A stretch of DNA of 64,000 nt from Goodfellowiella coeruleoviolacea (GCF_024171785.1 NZ_JAMTCK010000011.1:65896-129895); one strand, 5' to 3'; counted from the stretch's first letter, positions 1-8,534 are shown. Notes: generated from the letters alone by a model not told the origin. A program made the numbers and translations.

Positions 1-1
1 G

Positions 2-121
2 ATGGCGCGGAACCTGACCTGGAACGGCGCCCTGCCGCCCGGTGGGTCAGCCAGTTTCGGCTTCCAGGCGAGTTGGACCGGCGCCAACGTTCTCCCCGCG
101 GTCAGCTGCGCGCTCGGCTGA
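2..121 (+). CDS. C-terminal end of a secreted protein with a family 2 carbohydrate-binding module (partial)
   Basis: The first 39 codons read in frame from base 2 to a TGA at 119-121 and match the end of a bacterial CBM2: the NLTWNGALPPGGSASFGF stretch, a conserved Trp (SWTG) and a terminal Cys two residues from the end (SCALG), which in CBM2 closes the disulfide across the domain. CBM2 modules bind cellulose or chitin and are usually the last domain of an exported glycoside hydrolase or oxidase. The catalytic part lies outside the window, so substrate and enzyme class are unknown. The gene is probably not part of the cluster. Confidence 0.75.
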   Translation: MARNLTWNGALPPGGSASFGFQASWTGANVLPAVSCALG

Positions 122-262
122 CCGCGCTGGCCGGCATCGGGCGGGTCCAGCCGACCGGCGGCCGGCCCAGCACGCCAGCATCGGCACGGGCACCACCGGC
201 CACGTCGGGCTCACCAATACGCTGGAGTCCCCGACCAGCCCAGCCGAGCAGAGAGAACCGCG

Positions 263-1069
263 TTGACCAACACCCCCGACGAGCGCAGGCCCAGCTACTT
301 CGAGCGGCTCGGCGAGCACCGCTACCAGCCGACCCCCCACGCCGGCGGCGCGTGGCGCGACGACGAGCAGCACTTCAGCCCGCTCGGCGGTCTCATCGTG
401 CACGCGATCGACCGCGCACGTGCCCGGGAGCGCCGCCCTGACCTGCTGGTCAGCCGCATCAGCTTCGACATCCTGGGCCGCATCGCCGTGGACGAGTTCG
501 ACATCCACGTGGAGACCGCGCGCCCTGGCCGCACCATCGAACTGGTGGACGCCACCGTCGTCATCGCCGGGCGTCCGGTGGTCCGGGCCCGCGTCTGGCT
601 GCTGGCGGCGCTGGACACCAGCATCGTCGCCGGCGGCGAACCCGACCCGCTGCCCGCGCCCGAGTCGCTGCGGCCCTGGCCGATGGACTCGCTGTGGCCG
701 GGTGGGTACATCGCCTCCCTGGACGTCCGGCCCGTCGGCGCACCCCAGCCAGGACGCACCACGGCGTGGGTGTCCACCCCGGTCGAACTCGTGGCCGGCG
801 AGCCGGCCAGCCCGTTGGCGTCCTACGTCGCGCTCGTCGACACCGCCAACGGCATCGCCGTGCGCCAGGAACCCACCAAGTGGATGTTCCCCAACGTCGA
901 CCTGTCGATCCACCTCTACCGCCAGCCGGAGGGCCGCTGGACCGGTCTGGACACCAGCGTGGTCTTCGGCAGCCACGGCCAGGGGCTCACCAGCACCGTC
1001 CTGCACGACGTCCGCGGACCGGTCGGGTACGCGCAGCAGATCCTCACCGTCCGCCCCCTGGAGTCGTAG
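263..1069 (+). CDS. Acyl-CoA thioesterase-like double hot-dog protein
   Basis: A 268-residue soluble protein with a TTG start preceded by a purine-rich GAGAGAA. The N-terminal half has the style of the TesB/4HBT_3 group (an FSPLGGLIVHAIDRA stretch, then ILGRIAVDEFDIHVE), and the second half has a repeat-like strand/helix pattern (MFPNVDLSIHLYR, then SVVFGSHGQGLTSTVLHD), as in two fused hot-dog folds. Such enzymes hydrolyse acyl-CoA thioesters; the substrate cannot be read from sequence. It stands alone between the CBM2 gene and a decayed hydrolase, so it is more likely flanking chromosome than cluster. The family call is from overall pattern only. Confidence 0.65.
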   Translation: MTNTPDERRPSYFERLGEHRYQPTPHAGGAWRDDEQHFSPLGGLIVHAIDRARARERRPDLLVSRISFDILGRIAVDEFDIHVETARPGRTIELVDATVVIAGRPVVRARVWLLAALDTSIVAGGEPDPLPAPESLRPWPMDSLWPGGYIASLDVRPVGAPQPGRTTAWVSTPVELVAGEPASPLASYVALVDTANGIAVRQEPTKWMFPNVDLSIHLYRQPEGRWTGLDTSVVFGSHGQGLTSTVLHDVRGPVGYAQQILTVRPLES

Positions 1070-1296
1070 CACGGTCACGGGCGCCCGCCGCGCGCGGTCA
1101 CGCCCCTGATCCGGGCCCACCGCACGCGGTTGGGGTGGCCGGGGAGCGGCCCGCGTTGGGGCCAACTCCCGTACCCGCGGCCACCCCCAGCCGGTTCGGG
1201 CCGGCCGGGCGCCGCGCCGGCCACAATTCCTCCTCACGGGACATCCCGGCCTGCCCCTGGCGGGCGCCGGCAAGCCACGCCCGTCGGAGGCGCTCC

Positions 1297-1965
1297 ATGA
1301 CCAACTCCCGCGATCCCGGCCCCACCTCCGGCCAGTCGCGCTGGGTGGACCTCTCCGCCGGCCGGTTCCACTACCGGGCCTGGGGCGGCGGTCGAACCGA
1401 CGGCATCAGCGCCGTGCTGCTGCACAGCAGCGCCGGCTCGTCGGCCAGCTGGTCCCGGGTGGGCGCCGCCCTCGCCGCCGCGCGCTCCCACCACTGGTCA
1501 ACGCGGCGCGGCGACTCCGGGGAGTTCCTCGTGCGGGCCTACCACCTGGCCCGCGCCCTGCTGACCCGGGTCGGCGAGCACCACCTGGCCTGGCTGGTCG
1601 CCGACCGCGCCCTCACCCCCGCGGCCCAGTCGCCCGATCCCCTCCTGATGGCGAGCTGCGCCTGGCACACCGGCACGGCTCTGCTGTTCCTCGGGCACTT
1701 CCGGGAATGCCGCGACCACACCGTGGCGGCGGCCCGCCACCTGTCCGCCGAGGCCCCCACCGCCTCCGCCGACCTCGCCCTCTGGGGTGCCCTGCACGTG
1801 CTGGCGGCCGAGGCCGCGGCCGGCGCGCAGGACGTGCCCGACTGCCAGGCCCTGGTCGCCGTGGCCGCCGAGGCCGCCCGGCAGCTCCCGGCCGACCGGG
1901 AGACCACCGGCGTCTGGTTCGGCGCCGACCTCGACCGCCTCGTGGCCCTGGCCGGGATCGCCTGA
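1297..1965 (+). pseudogene. Chimeric remnant: start of an alpha/beta hydrolase joined to a TPR-like regulator tail
   Basis: The frame is open for 222 codons from an ATG with a GGAGG site at 1286-1290, but the product looks composite. Residues 1-60 resemble the start of an alpha/beta hydrolase (WVDLSAGRFHYRAWG, then VLLHSSAGSSASW, the oxyanion-hole strand) and stop before any nucleophile elbow. From about residue 70 the protein is an Ala/Leu-rich helical repeat like the C-terminal TPR region of actinobacterial XRE-type regulators (LVRAYHLARALLTRVGEHHLAWLVADRA). Catalytic Ser and His are absent and no helix-turn-helix remains. This suggests a deletion that joined two genes at the cluster edge; a functional novel protein cannot be excluded. 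Confidence 0.55.
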
Positions 1966-1978
1966 ACCCGGGCCGGGT

Positions 1979-3445
1979 CTACGGCCAGCGCCCGGTCGCA
2001 CCGGTCCGGGCCGCGCAGCAGCGGCACGCGAACGCGACCACCGGGATCACCGGCAGGTCGGTCATGGCCATGATGTTCGCCTGGTGCCACAGCAGCGCGG
2101 CCCTCGGCAGGCTCACCGCGCCCAGCGCGCGGCCGATGAGAGCGTCCAGCCTCGGGTTCTCGTAGCCGCCGTAGTTCCCGGCGCCGCGCAGCAGCTGCAC
2201 CATGACCGACCGGTTGTTGTTGCCGTGCCAGTCCGGCGTCCAGCCCGGTGCGGCCAGCTCCCAGTGCCCGGTCTCGTCGGACATCAACTCCGCGTAGAAC
2301 GCCGGCGTGGACAGGTACTTCGGCTCCAGCGCGATGCCCGCCCTGGCCAGCGCCGCGTCGCAGGCGTCGAACACCGACCGGTGCAGCGGGCTGTCGCGCA
2401 CCAGCATCGCCAGCCGCAGTCCGTTCGGGAAACCGGCCTCGGCGAGCAGCGCGCGTGACTTCTCCGGGTCGCCGCGGTCGCCGGGCGTCGGGTACGGGTT
2501 GTACTTCGAGTAGCCGAGCGCGCCGGGCGGCACCATGGAGTGCGCGGGCACCGCGGTCACGCCGGGCAGCGCCGCGAAGATGTCGCGCACCGCGACCTTG
2601 TCCACGGCGTAGCCGATCGCCTGGCGCACCCGGAGGTCGGACAGCGCACCACCGGCCCGGAGGTTCAACACCAGGTACGGGTTGAGCGTGTAGCCGGGGC
2701 AGTGCTCGTCGGTCGCCGCGCCGTTCCACGTCACGATGCCGAACGGCCAGGCGGGATCGGCGCGCGGGCCGTGCCGGCGCACCACGATCCGGTCCGCCTC
2801 GGCCCGCCGGACCGGATCGGTCTCCGGCCGCCACACCGGGTTGCGCTCCAGCACCACCGCGTCGTCCGTCCGGTGCGCCACCCGGTACGGGCCGGCGGAG
2901 CGCTCGCCCTCGTGGGGTTCGGGCAGCGCGGTGGCATAGCCGGTGGACAACAGGTTGACCAGGTCGTTGGCGGGGTGGTGGAGGTGGAACACGAGGGTCC
3001 GGTCGTCCGCGGCCCGGACGTCCCGGACGGTGTCGGTGAAGAACCGGGCCACGTCGCCCGCGTGCCCCGGGTCGGTCATCCGGGCCAGGCCCCGGACGAA
3101 GTCGTGCGCGGTGACCTCGCGTGGTGGCTCGGTGTCCCACAGCACGCCGGGGCGCAGCCGCACGACGCACGTCAGCAGGTCGGCGGACAGGCCTCCGTTG
3201 TCCTGCGTTGGCACGGCCTCCGCCACGTCCGGCACGGGCACGAACACCTGGTCGCGCTCGGCCACGTCCGCCACCACGGGCACGGCGAACAGCTGCCGCG
3301 ACAGCACCCGCAGCACCTGACCCGGGCGCAGGTGGTAGCCGCTGTCCGGGTCGAGGTGGTCCGGGTCGCCCGGCCCGAGGAAGGTCAGCGTTCGGGTGCC
3401 GGTCGTCGCCGCGGTGGTACCGCCGGGGCTGGCGTTCGCGCTCAC
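1979..3445 (-). CDS. Family 5 solute-binding-protein-like protein without signal peptide
   Basis: A 488-residue protein with the fold pattern of oligopeptide/dipeptide-binding proteins (SBP_bac_5): an early LDPDSGYHLRPGQVLRVLSRQLF stretch broken by variable loops, then REVTAHDFVRGLARM, LRVRQAIGYAVDK and the late NYGGYENPRLDALI segment. Secreted members start with a lipoprotein signal; this one starts VSANASPGGTTAA with no hydrophobic segment or lipobox. The GTG at 3445 is favoured by a GGAGGAG site upstream. No permease or ATPase of the Opp type lies nearby. The final residues (after PVIPVVAF) differ from the paralogue at 16.7 kb and are Cys/Arg-rich, perhaps a shifted tail. It follows the N-methyltransferase gene by 41 bases, probably as one operon. 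A cytoplasmic binding or sequestration role is inference. Confidence 0.8.
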   Translation of the reverse strand: MSANASPGGTTAATTGTRTLTFLGPGDPDHLDPDSGYHLRPGQVLRVLSRQLFAVPVVADVAERDQVFVPVPDVAEAVPTQDNGGLSADLLTCVVRLRPGVLWDTEPPREVTAHDFVRGLARMTDPGHAGDVARFFTDTVRDVRAADDRTLVFHLHHPANDLVNLLSTGYATALPEPHEGERSAGPYRVAHRTDDAVVLERNPVWRPETDPVRRAEADRIVVRRHGPRADPAWPFGIVTWNGAATDEHCPGYTLNPYLVLNLRAGGALSDLRVRQAIGYAVDKVAVRDIFAALPGVTAVPAHSMVPPGALGYSKYNPYPTPGDRGDPEKSRALLAEAGFPNGLRLAMLVRDSPLHRSVFDACDAALARAGIALEPKYLSTPAFYAELMSDETGHWELAAPGWTPDWHGNNNRSVMVQLLRGAGNYGGYENPRLDALIGRALGAVSLPRAALLWHQANIMAMTDLPVIPVVAFACRCCAARTGATGRWP

Positions 3446-3486
3446 CAAGGTCTCCTCCCGTCCGGGATCGCCACTGGTTCTTCCCG

Positions 3487-4203
3487 TCACATCGGCCGTT
3501 GCGCCACGAACAGCCCGGTGCCGTTCACCCAGCCCGGCAGGTACTCGCCGACCAGGCCCGCGCGTTGGAACGCCCGGTGGTAGTCGTCCTCGGTGAACAG
3601 CGAGACGACCTCGGTCTCGGTGAACCCGTCGATACCGGTGCGGTCGGCGACGACGAACCGGATGGTCATGCGGACGCGGTCGCCCTCGCGCACCGAGTGG
3701 GTGATGCGGGAGACCACCCGACCGTCCTCTTTGGACATATGACCGCCCACGTAGCCGTCGATGAACCGGTCGGTGAACCACCACGGCTCGACGATCAGCA
3801 CGCCGCGCGGAGCCAGGCAGCGCGCCATCGCCGCGATCGCGGTCGCGAGGTCCTCCGGCGTCGGCATGTACGTGACGGCGAAGAACAAGCAGGTGACCAC
3901 GTCGAACTCGCGGTCGACGGCGATCTCGCGCATGTCGTGCGGGTGCACGACCAGGCCCGGCACCCGGCTCTCGGCGATCTCGCGCATGGCCTCGGCCGGC
4001 TCCACGCCCGCCACGTGCGCGAAGCGCCCGGCGAACGCGGCCAGGTGCGCGCCCGTGCCGCACGCGACGTCCAGCAGTGACCTCGCGCCGGGGCAGCGGT
4101 CCAGCGCGACCTCGGCGACGGCGTCCGCCTCAGCGGCCCAGTCCTTGCCCCGGCTCACGAACACCGCGTCGTACAGCTCGGCGTGCTTCCTCCCGTAGCC
4201 CAC
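3487..4203 (-). CDS. NDP-aminosugar N-methyltransferase (first copy)
   Basis: A 238-residue class I SAM methyltransferase of the DesVI/TylM1/SpnS group, which N-methylates or N,N-dimethylates TDP-aminosugars. The N-terminal GYGRKHAELYDAVF is followed by SRGKDWAAEA, the counterpart of the RGKDY signature of the family, then motif I LLDVACGTGAHL and the PWWF segment typical of this group. The GTG at 4203 is chosen because homologous starts put the GY motif at residue 2. It is divergent from the metallopeptidase gene and upstream of the binding-protein gene. A second 238-residue copy is at 7769. Likely substrate: the 4-amino group installed by the DegT aminotransferase. Confidence 0.85.
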   Translation of the reverse strand: MGYGRKHAELYDAVFVSRGKDWAAEADAVAEVALDRCPGARSLLDVACGTGAHLAAFAGRFAHVAGVEPAEAMREIAESRVPGLVVHPHDMREIAVDREFDVVTCLFFAVTYMPTPEDLATAIAAMARCLAPRGVLIVEPWWFTDRFIDGYVGGHMSKEDGRVVSRITHSVREGDRVRMTIRFVVADRTGIDGFTETEVVSLFTEDDYHRAFQRAGLVGEYLPGWVNGTGLFVAQRPM

Positions 4204-4244
4204 CTCGGTTACTTTACTATCAAATAGCGAATTCGGGAGGTGTC
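4204..4244. promoter_or_regulatory. 41-base divergent promoter with A+T-rich core
   Basis: The whole space between two divergent genes is 41 bases. It holds TTACTTTACTATCAAATAG (4209-4227), rich in A+T against a G+C-rich background. Read rightward, TACTAT is a plausible -10; read leftward, ATAGTA lies about 13-18 bases from the GTG at 4203. The rightward gene also has a GGGAGG ribosome site at 4235-4240. Both promoters must overlap. The same ATAGTA/TACTAT core recurs in many intergenic regions of the window. Confidence 0.55.
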
Positions 4245-5438
4245 GTGAGCGAACCGGTTGTCCGGGAGTACCTGCTGCTCGGGTTGCGGATCGGTCGGCT
4301 GGTCCCGGGTTTCGTGGACTGCTGGTTCGGCGACCCGCGGCTGGCCCGCCAGGTGGACGACGAGCCGCCCGCCGACCCCGCCGCGCTGGCCGCACACGCC
4401 CGGGCACTGCGCGCCGACCTTCCCGCCAGTGGCCTGTCCGCGCGGCGGTCACGCTTCCTGGACGGCCAACTCGGCGCGCTCGCGTGCACCGCGGACCGGC
4501 TCGCCGGGGTGGAGGTGCCGTTCCTGGCGGAGGTCCGGGAGTACTTCGGGGTGGAGATCGAACCGACCGACGTCGAGGTGTACGCGGCGATCCACGACGA
4601 GATCGCCGAGCTGCTGCCCGGTTCCGCTCCCCTGCTCGACCGCGTGACGCGGTTCCAGGAGCACGACCGCGTCCCGGCCGGCCAGCTCGTGCCCGCCGCC
4701 CGCGCCGTGTCCGACCGGCTCAGGCTCCGCACCCGTGAACTGTTCGGCCTGCCCGAGGACGAGTCGGTCGCCTACGAGGCGGTCGCGGACCGGCCGTGGA
4801 ACGCGTTCAACCGCTACCACGGCCACTACCGCTCGGCGATCGCGCTCAACTCCGACGTGCGGCACCGCATGGCCGCGCTGCCACTGCTCGTGACGCACGA
4901 GGCCTACCCCGGCCACCACACCGAGCACTGCCGCAAGGAGCGGGTGCTGGTGCGCGAGCAGGGGCACGACGAGCAGACGATCGCACTGGTGAACACGCCC
5001 CAGTGCCTGATGGCGGAGGGCATCGCGGAGGCCGCCCTGCCCGCCGTGCTCGGGGCGGGGTGGGGTCGCTGGACGCAGGACCTGCTGGCGGAACTCGGCC
5101 TGGCGCTGGACGGCGAACTGTCCGAACTCCTGCTCCGGCGCACCACACTGCTCATGGCGGCCCGCCAGGACGCGGCCATCCTCCTGCACGACCGGGGCGC
5201 CGACCCGGACGAGGTCGTGGCCTACCTGCGGCGCTGGATGCTCGTGGACGAACAGCGCGCCGCGCACGCCGTCCGGTTCCTCACCGATCCCCTGTGGCGC
5301 GCCTACTCCACCACCTACATCGAGGGTTCCCGACGGGTCCGGGCCTGGCTGGACGCCCGACCGGAGGACCAGTCCGTGGCCGACCGCTACCGGACGCTGC
5401 TGGACGAGCCGCTGACCCCCGCGGACCTCGCGGTGTGA
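4245..5438 (+). CDS. DUF885-type zinc metallopeptidase-like protein
   Basis: A 397-residue soluble protein from a GTG with GGGAGG 4 bases upstream. The HEAYPGHHTEH motif begins at residue 218, and MAEGIAEA follows about 40 residues later; this matches DUF885 metallopeptidases, where HExxPGHH and a downstream Glu bind zinc. Most DUF885 proteins are about 550 residues, so this is a short form. No signal peptide is seen, so it should be cytoplasmic. It sits inside the cluster, divergent from an N-methyltransferase and convergent with the START-domain gene. Its substrate is unknown; a resistance or tailoring role would be guesswork. Confidence 0.7.
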   Translation: MSEPVVREYLLLGLRIGRLVPGFVDCWFGDPRLARQVDDEPPADPAALAAHARALRADLPASGLSARRSRFLDGQLGALACTADRLAGVEVPFLAEVREYFGVEIEPTDVEVYAAIHDEIAELLPGSAPLLDRVTRFQEHDRVPAGQLVPAARAVSDRLRLRTRELFGLPEDESVAYEAVADRPWNAFNRYHGHYRSAIALNSDVRHRMAALPLLVTHEAYPGHHTEHCRKERVLVREQGHDEQTIALVNTPQCLMAEGIAEAALPAVLGAGWGRWTQDLLAELGLALDGELSELLLRRTTLLMAARQDAAILLHDRGADPDEVVAYLRRWMLVDEQRAAHAVRFLTDPLWRAYSTTYIEGSRRVRAWLDARPEDQSVADRYRTLLDEPLTPADLAV

Positions 5439-5440
5439 GC

Positions 5441-5475
5441 CGGGGCGGCGGGCAGACTACGCACCCGCCGCCCCG
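5441..5475. terminator. Bidirectional hairpin terminator
   Basis: A perfect 12-base inverted repeat (CGGGGCGGCGGG at 5441-5452 and its complement at 5464-5475) with an 11-base loop lies between two convergent stop codons (5438 and 5491). No U-tract is present, as is common for actinomycete hairpin terminators. Confidence 0.7.
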
Positions 5476-5490
5476 ACCGGCGTCCTTGTC

Positions 5491-6357
5491 TCAGCCGCGC
5501 GCCTTGAACAGCTCGGCCGCCAGTCCCTCGATGTGGCCGTGCCACGCGTGCAGCGCCGAGTCCCGCAGGTCCGCCGAGCCCGTGTCACCCTGCTGCGTCA
5601 GCGTCAGCCGCGCGCCGCCGTTGCCGGGCCGGAACTCGTAGCGCACGGTTCCCGCCGGCTTGCCGTCGTTGAGCCACTCGAACTCGACGTGCTCGGCCTT
5701 AGCCGCGGACAGCACCTTGCCGGTGGAGGCGCCGGGATGCGCGAACCCCGACGGCACCGGGTCGCCCTCGGACACGCCGTCCGAGCCGCCGGACAGCACC
5801 GCCCACACCTTGTCGGCGGGTTCGCGCAGCTGCCGCTCGAACCGCACGATCCAGCCGTCGCCGGTGGTCAGCACCACGCCCTCGTCCAGACCGAACTCCT
5901 TGACCAGCCGCTCGTGCAGGGCGACCGAGTCGTTGTCGACCTCCACCTGGTCAGCGCCACCGGCGACCTGCTCCAGCGCGTCGAGGCAGTCGGTCCAGCC
6001 GGACGCGTTGCTGGCCGCGGCCGGGCGGTCGTCGAAGGTGTGCGAGAAGACCAGCTGCGAGCCGCCGTCCACCGGGGTGATCTCGAAGCGCAGCAGGTCG
6101 TCCTCCTCGCGGAACGCGAAGACCTTCGGCGGGTCGACCTCGGTGATGATGCCCTCGAATGTCGAGCCGTCACCCGCGTCGAAGCTGACCTTGCCGCCCT
6201 CCTTCAGCTCCAGCTCGGCCACGGGGAAGGGGTACCACTTGCTGATGTGCGAGGGCTCGGTGAGGGCGCTCCACACCTTCTCCGGCGGGTGCGCCAGACG
6301 GCGTTCCATGCGCAGTTGGGACCGGCCGTCCACGGTCAGCAGCGCGATGTCCTTCAC
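5491..6357 (-). CDS. Tandem START/AHSA1 (SRPBCC) protein, candidate self-protection protein
   Basis: A 288-residue cytoplasmic protein made of two AHSA1-like domains. Residues 12-130 show RRLAHPPEKVWSALTEP and a WYPF segment; residues 165-285 show RQLREPADKVWAVLS and a GHIEGLAAELF terminal helix. AHSA1/START folds enclose hydrophobic ligands. In calicheamicin producers CalC, and possibly CalU16 and CalU19, are START-domain self-resistance proteins, CalC being cleaved by the activated drug; that is family knowledge. That this protein plays the same role is inference from fold and cluster context. The GTG at 6357 is supported by AAGGAGC upstream. An inverted repeat lies 75 bases upstream. ArsR-linked AHSA1 proteins of unknown role are common, which is the alternative. 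Confidence 0.8.
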   Translation of the reverse strand: MKDIALLTVDGRSQLRMERRLAHPPEKVWSALTEPSHISKWYPFPVAELELKEGGKVSFDAGDGSTFEGIITEVDPPKVFAFREEDDLLRFEITPVDGGSQLVFSHTFDDRPAAASNASGWTDCLDALEQVAGGADQVEVDNDSVALHERLVKEFGLDEGVVLTTGDGWIVRFERQLREPADKVWAVLSGGSDGVSEGDPVPSGFAHPGASTGKVLSAAKAEHVEFEWLNDGKPAGTVRYEFRPGNGGARLTLTQQGDTGSADLRDSALHAWHGHIEGLAAELFKARG

Positions 6358-6431
6358 GGGACTGCTCCTTAGTCGTTTCGATCACGGGAACGGGAAGGCT
6401 CGACAAGTACCCCGAACATAACAGGGCGAGA

Positions 6432-6451
6432 ATATACTGACAACAGTATAT
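6432..6451. promoter_or_regulatory. Inverted repeat, likely operator upstream of the START-domain gene
   Basis: ATATACTG (6432-6439) and CAGTATAT (6444-6451) are exact inverted complements separated by ACAA. The site lies in the 180-base gap between the START-domain gene (starting at 6357, leftward) and the end of the glycosyltransferase gene. An 8-4-8 symmetric A+T-rich site fits a dimeric repressor such as an ArsR or GntR type. The regulator is unknown; the cluster encodes one ArsR and three HxlR candidates. Confidence 0.6.
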
Positions 6452-6537
6452 ATGCGATCCCACTCCATTGGGTGACGCACAGTCACCGCGCCCCGCGCGT
6501 GGCCGCGGGTCACCGCGTCCACCGGGTGACGCCCTGG

Positions 6538-7689
6538 TCACCGGGCCAGCGCCTCCACCCGCTCCACCAGGGACAGTGGCGTCGGCATGCCCGCGATCTC
6601 CGCGCGCACCTCGGCCGCGGCCGCCCGCGCCCGGTCGTCGGACAGCAGCCGCTCCACCGCCTCGACGTCCAGTTCGTCCGGCGTCACCCACCGGCCCAGC
6701 CCCCGGTCCTGCATCAGCACGGAGTGGATGAAGTTCGGCGCGACGGCGGGCACGGTCAGCTGGGGCAGGCCGGCGTCGAGCGCGTTCAGCATGGTGCCGG
6801 CGCCGCCCTGGTGCAGGATGGCCGTGCAGCCGTCGAGCAGCTCGCGCAGGGGCACCCACTCGCGCAGGTACGTCAGGCCCGAGGGCAGGGAATCCGGGTC
6901 GATGTGCCGGGGGTCGATGCCGATCAGCACGAACTCCGCGTCCGACCGGCGGGACAGGTCCGCCAGCAGCGGCAGGAACCGGCCGAGGAACGCCTCCGCG
7001 TCCACGTCCGGCCCGATCAGCCCCATCGAGCCGAGCGTCACGGCCACGCGCGCCCGCCCCTCGGGTCGGCGGCGGAGATCCGCCGGGACCACGCCGCCAC
7101 CGTTGTGCGGGATGTGGCGCAGCAGCCACGCGCCCTCCTGCGCCGGCACCATGGACGGCGGCGCGATGTCCACGACCGCCCGTGGCACGGCCGCCAGGTG
7201 CTCGGCCGTCAGGCCCAGCCGCTCCAGCGTCGCCGGGATCAGGCGAGCCAGCTCGTCGTAGAACCGTCCGGTGCGCAACAGCCCGAACCCGTGCTCCACG
7301 GCCGGCACGCCGAGCAGGGCCGCGGTCACCAGGCCCGCTCCCTGCAGCTGGGAGTGCACGATGAGGTCCGGCCGGAACTCGCGCGCGGCACGCACCATCG
7401 GGTCCACGAACGTGCTCGCCACGTAGCCGAGGACGGGCCAGCCCTCCTCCACGGTGTGCAGCCGCGACCAGACCATCCGGCGGTGCGCGGGTTCGAGTTC
7501 CGGCATCGCCTCGGCCGAGCCCGGGTCGGCCGGACCGAAGTCGACCACCGGCAGCCCGCCGGCCACCGCGAGCGCCGCACCGGAGGTCGCGACGCGCACG
7601 TCGTGGCCGTTCGCGCGCAGGGCCCACGCGAGCGGGACCATCGGCAGGAGATCCTTCGCCTGGGGTGTCGAGAGGAAGAGCACCCGCAT
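6538..7689 (-). CDS. GT1-family glycosyltransferase (first copy)
   Basis: A 383-residue GT-B enzyme of the actinomycete antibiotic glycosyltransferase type (the UrdGT/CalG style). The N-terminal acceptor half begins MRVLFLSTPQAKDLLPMVPL; the C-terminal donor half carries VTLGSMGLIG and a HQGGAGTMLNALDAGLPQL segment that binds the NDP-sugar. Such enzymes move a TDP-deoxysugar onto the aglycone or a preceding sugar. Start ATG at 7689 has a GGAGG site. It is divergent from the second N-methyltransferase across a 79-base promoter region. Which sugar or acceptor it uses cannot be decided. Confidence 0.88.
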   Translation of the reverse strand: MRVLFLSTPQAKDLLPMVPLAWALRANGHDVRVATSGAALAVAGGLPVVDFGPADPGSAEAMPELEPAHRRMVWSRLHTVEEGWPVLGYVASTFVDPMVRAAREFRPDLIVHSQLQGAGLVTAALLGVPAVEHGFGLLRTGRFYDELARLIPATLERLGLTAEHLAAVPRAVVDIAPPSMVPAQEGAWLLRHIPHNGGGVVPADLRRRPEGRARVAVTLGSMGLIGPDVDAEAFLGRFLPLLADLSRRSDAEFVLIGIDPRHIDPDSLPSGLTYLREWVPLRELLDGCTAILHQGGAGTMLNALDAGLPQLTVPAVAPNFIHSVLMQDRGLGRWVTPDELDVEAVERLLSDDRARAAAAEVRAEIAGMPTPLSLVERVEALAR

Positions 7690-7768
7690 GTCCGTCCTCC
7701 AGAGCCGATGGTCTCTTGCTGTAAAATCCTATAGCTGGGCCTGCGGAGCGGCAATCGGGGGGAGCACC
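7690..7768. promoter_or_regulatory. Divergent promoter region between glycosyltransferase and N-methyltransferase
   Basis: The 79-base gap contains TTGCTGTAAAATCCTATAGC (7717-7736), the only A+T-rich stretch. TAAAAT and, on the other strand, CTATAG are plausible -10 boxes for the two diverging genes. A GGGGGGAG ribosome site (7757-7764) serves the rightward ATG at 7769. Confidence 0.45.
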
Positions 7769-8485
7769 ATGGGTGGCTACAGCGAGCGGCACGCCGAGGT
7801 CTACGAGGACATCCTGGTGAGCCGGGGCAAGGACTGGGCCGCCGAGGCCGCGCTGATCACCCGGCTGGTCCGCGAGCACCGCCCGGACGCCGGCTCACTG
7901 CTGGATGTCGCCTGCGGCACCGGAGTCCACCTCCAGTCCTTCCGCACCGAGTTCCCCGACGTGGCCGGCGTGGACGCGTCACCGGCCATGCTGGACCGCG
8001 CCGCCGCACGGCTGCCGGACGTCCCACTCACCCTCGGCGACATGCGCGAGTTCGACCTCGGCCGCACCTTCGACGCGGTGACGTGCCTGTGCTTCGCAAT
8101 CGGTTACATGACCACCACGGCGGAGCTGGGGCGGGCGATCGGCCGGATGGCCGCGCACGTGCGGCCGGGCGGCGTGCTGGTGGTGGAACCGTGGTGGTTC
8201 CCGGAGCGGTTCCTCGACGGGTACGTGGACGGGCACCTGCTGCGCGACGAGCACCGGGTCGTCTCCCGCGTCACGCACTCCTCGCGGGACAACGGCGCCA
8301 CCCGGATGGAGGTGCGCATCGTCATCGCCGAACCGTCCGGCGTCCGCGAGTTCACCGAGTACGAGGTGGTCTCGCTGTTCACCCTGGACGAGTACCTGGC
8401 CGCGTTCCGGGCAGCCGGGTGCACCGCGCGGTTCCGGCCGGACGAGCCCAACGGCCGGGGTCTGTTCGTGGCGACACGGGGCTGA
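7769..8485 (+). CDS. NDP-aminosugar N-methyltransferase (second copy)
   Basis: A 238-residue SAM methyltransferase, the same length as the copy at 3487-4203 and clearly its paralogue: GGYSERHAEVYEDI, SRGKDWAAEA, LLDVACGTGVHL, then VVEPWWFPERFLDGYVDGH. The family (DesVI, TylM1, SpnS) methylates sugar amines, usually twice by one enzyme. Two copies could mean two different aminosugars, or two successive methylations. The ATG at 7769 has a strong GGGGGGAG upstream. It ends at a hairpin shared with the convergent methyltransferase gene. Confidence 0.85.
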   Translation: MGGYSERHAEVYEDILVSRGKDWAAEAALITRLVREHRPDAGSLLDVACGTGVHLQSFRTEFPDVAGVDASPAMLDRAAARLPDVPLTLGDMREFDLGRTFDAVTCLCFAIGYMTTTAELGRAIGRMAAHVRPGGVLVVEPWWFPERFLDGYVDGHLLRDEHRVVSRVTHSSRDNGATRMEVRIVIAEPSGVREFTEYEVVSLFTLDEYLAAFRAAGCTARFRPDEPNGRGLFVATRG

Positions 8486-8534
8486 GCCGCGCCCGCGCCC
8501 GCCGCGCCGGCGTGGCCGCGGGGCGGGCCGGCTG

